Assembly (NCBI GenBank): GCA_937923585.1
Contig: CALDSM010000286.1
Span: 1-6,695 of the forward strand
Direction of reading: 5' to 3'
DNA length: 6,695 bases
Source of the DNA: an uncultured bacterium
GTDB taxonomy: Bacteria > Hydrogenedentota > Hydrogenedentia > Hydrogenedentales > CAITNO01
Shown piece after piece: positions 5,741-6,695 of the stretch (its first letter is position 1; each line of letters starts with the position of its first letter). The translations under genes and the position numbers were made by a program. A model generated the notes under the pieces. It was not told the DNA's origin and made no database searches. It worked only from the letters and a program-made list of their open reading frames with translations.

Positions 5741-6493
5741 ATGATGTGTGAATATTGGGTCTACCGCTATGACCGGGGCTGGAACGCGATCAATGAGGAG
5801 GACGGTGCGGGCACCTTGCTGTACACCAGCGTCTACGCGCCCGGTGCGGAGGTGGGCGAACGGCTGGCCTATGCCTGGGGCGCCATCGCCACCGCCGCAA
5901 CCTTCTACGCCTACCACGACCAGTTGGGCTCGACGCGGGCGTGGCGCTGGTCCAACAAGAACCTCGCGGGAAGGGACGATTTCGCGCCCTACGGCGAGCC
6001 CATCACCACCACGACACTCGCGCCGATAGACTACGCGCTCCACGTCCAGGACCCCAACACGCTGCTCTACCACGCAGCCTACCGCGAATACGCCGCAGGC
6101 TGGGCCCGATGGACCACCCGCGATCCGCTGGGGATGGTGGACGGGCCGAATATGTATGCGTATGCAAAAGATGGCCCGATAGACAGGCTTGATCTAATGG
6201 GTTTGGCTTGCGTTGGCACGTGGAAGAAGCCTTGGTGGTGTCCTTGGTGCGCGCCACAGTGGGTGTGCGTTCCCCTACCGACGGGCTGTGCTGATAGAGC
6301 TGCGGACAAATACGAGCAGCGGAAGAAGGAATGCGGTTCCCAAGAGGTACAGATCGGCGAGAAGGAGTGCAAGACTGGTACGTGGGAGTTGAATCTCGTC
6401 ATACCAATTCCCGACGCGGCAAATGTAGGTAGTTGTTTATATAAAGCATATCAACAGTATCAGGCGGACTTGATAAAGTGCGCTCTTGGTTAG
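5741..6493 (+). CDS. Orphan RHS C-terminal fragment with cysteine-rich variable tail
   Basis: RHS proteins are giant beta-cocoon shells that carry a variable, often toxic, C-terminal domain. This 250-residue frame holds only the end of the core: NEEDGAG (18-24), YHDQLGSTRAW (58-68), FAPYGE (81-86), YREYAAGWARWTTRDPLG (114-131) and NMYAYAKDGPIDRLDLMGL (137-155). The usual DPxGL boundary reads DLMGL, so the proline is lost. The tail (156-250) has nine cysteines (157, 167, 170, 176, 183, 198, 210, 232, 247), including WWCPWC, and matches no toxin family I know. No signal peptide. ATG 5741 or 5744 has only a weak Shine-Dalgarno (GAAGAGA, about ten bases upstream). An in-frame TGA fifteen bases before the start rules out a longer upstream core. 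It is either a displaced cassette awaiting recombination with a full-length RHS gene, or a decaying remnant. Confidence 0.85.
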   Translation: MMCEYWVYRYDRGWNAINEEDGAGTLLYTSVYAPGAEVGERLAYAWGAIATAATFYAYHDQLGSTRAWRWSNKNLAGRDDFAPYGEPITTTTLAPIDYALHVQDPNTLLYHAAYREYAAGWARWTTRDPLGMVDGPNMYAYAKDGPIDRLDLMGLACVGTWKKPWWCPWCAPQWVCVPLPTGCADRAADKYEQRKKECGSQEVQIGEKECKTGTWELNLVIPIPDAANVGSCLYKAYQQYQADLIKCALG

Positions 6494-6539
6494 AGAAGTG
6501 CATTGACAGGAATTTTCCACCCCAAGAGGACGACAGCGC

Positions 6540-6695
6540 ATGAGCATTAGGCCAACTCAGCATATTCATCGCATAATGCGTGCTTATTTCTTGCGCGTGA
6601 CTTGCATTTACACTGCCTGTGCGGCCATGTTCTTGGCATGTTCGCCTGTATTGGCATTCGCCGTGCCCGCCGACACTGCGGGGGGGGGCGATGCA
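6540..6695 (+). CDS. Start of an exported protein, cut by the right edge
   Basis: Fifty-two codons are visible from ATG 6540. A Shine-Dalgarno AAGAGGA (6524-6530) lies nine bases upstream and the RHS fragment ends 46 bases before, so the two may share a transcript. Residues 1-41 form a Sec signal peptide: Arg/His-rich start, hydrophobic core at about 23-40 (IYTACAAMFLACSPVLAF) and an AFA cleavage site before VPAD. FLAC does not fit a standard lipobox (Phe at -3, Leu at -2). Immediately after come Gly codons made from a run of nine G (6680-6688). The mature protein is unseen; an RHS or other secreted surface protein would fit the context, but nothing here proves it. Confidence 0.65.
   Translation, partial: MSIRPTQHIHRIMRAYFLRVTCIYTACAAMFLACSPVLAFAVPADTAGGGDA

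Noticed and set aside
6503..6508. Perfect TTGACA as a -35 box for the last gene
   Set aside because: At 16-18 base spacing the sequence is GC-rich (AGAGGA region), serves as the Shine-Dalgarno, and offers no -10 box.

Overview
The window looks like a piece of a high-GC bacterial chromosome, most likely from the Planctomycetota-Verrucomicrobiota-Lentisphaerota group or a similarly built candidate phylum such as Hydrogenedentota. The grounds are a large serine/threonine kinase with a DWG (not DFG) metal-binding motif and a single membrane span, an exported glycoside hydrolase of the GH78 (alpha-L-rhamnosidase) type, an RHS-family fragment, and long, repeat-rich intergenic stretches. This placement rests on protein style alone; no marker gene is present.

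Left block, minus strand. Positions 1-1626 hold the first 542 codons of a transmembrane Ser/Thr protein kinase that runs off the left edge. A 479-base AT-richer gap follows (1627-2105), with a weak candidate kinase promoter and a compact cluster of short direct and inverted repeats. Positions 2106-4481 encode a complete 791-residue secreted GH78-like alpha-L-rhamnosidase. Its start is fixed by a Shine-Dalgarno sequence and a candidate promoter lies about 100 bases upstream. Nothing in the sequence ties kinase and hydrolase into one operon, because each appears to have its own upstream region.

Middle, 4482-5168. This 687-base gap has no convincing gene. It holds the candidate rhamnosidase promoter, a short degenerate repeat that shares a TGTCCA...GAATCTGGAC motif with the gap on the other side of the rhamnosidase, and a long imperfect hairpin (4988-5124) just ahead of the first plus-strand gene.

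Right block, plus strand. Positions 5169-5702 encode an unrecognised 177-residue protein with two 26-residue repeats near its N-terminus. Next comes an orphan RHS C-terminal fragment (5741-6493): only the end of the RHS core, followed by a 95-residue cysteine-rich variable tail. Then comes the start of a gene with a signal peptide (6540 to the right edge), carrying a nine-G run right after the predicted cleavage region. The three genes are closely spaced and could be one transcript. They resemble the debris or cassettes that build up around RHS/polymorphic-toxin loci. Whether the 177-residue protein or the downstream gene is an immunity partner cannot be decided from this window.

Most interesting for follow-up: the cysteine-rich orphan RHS tail with a possible one-base frameshift at its start, the tandem-repeat protein beside it, the G.U-rich leader hairpin, and the shared palindromic motif flanking the rhamnosidase gene.
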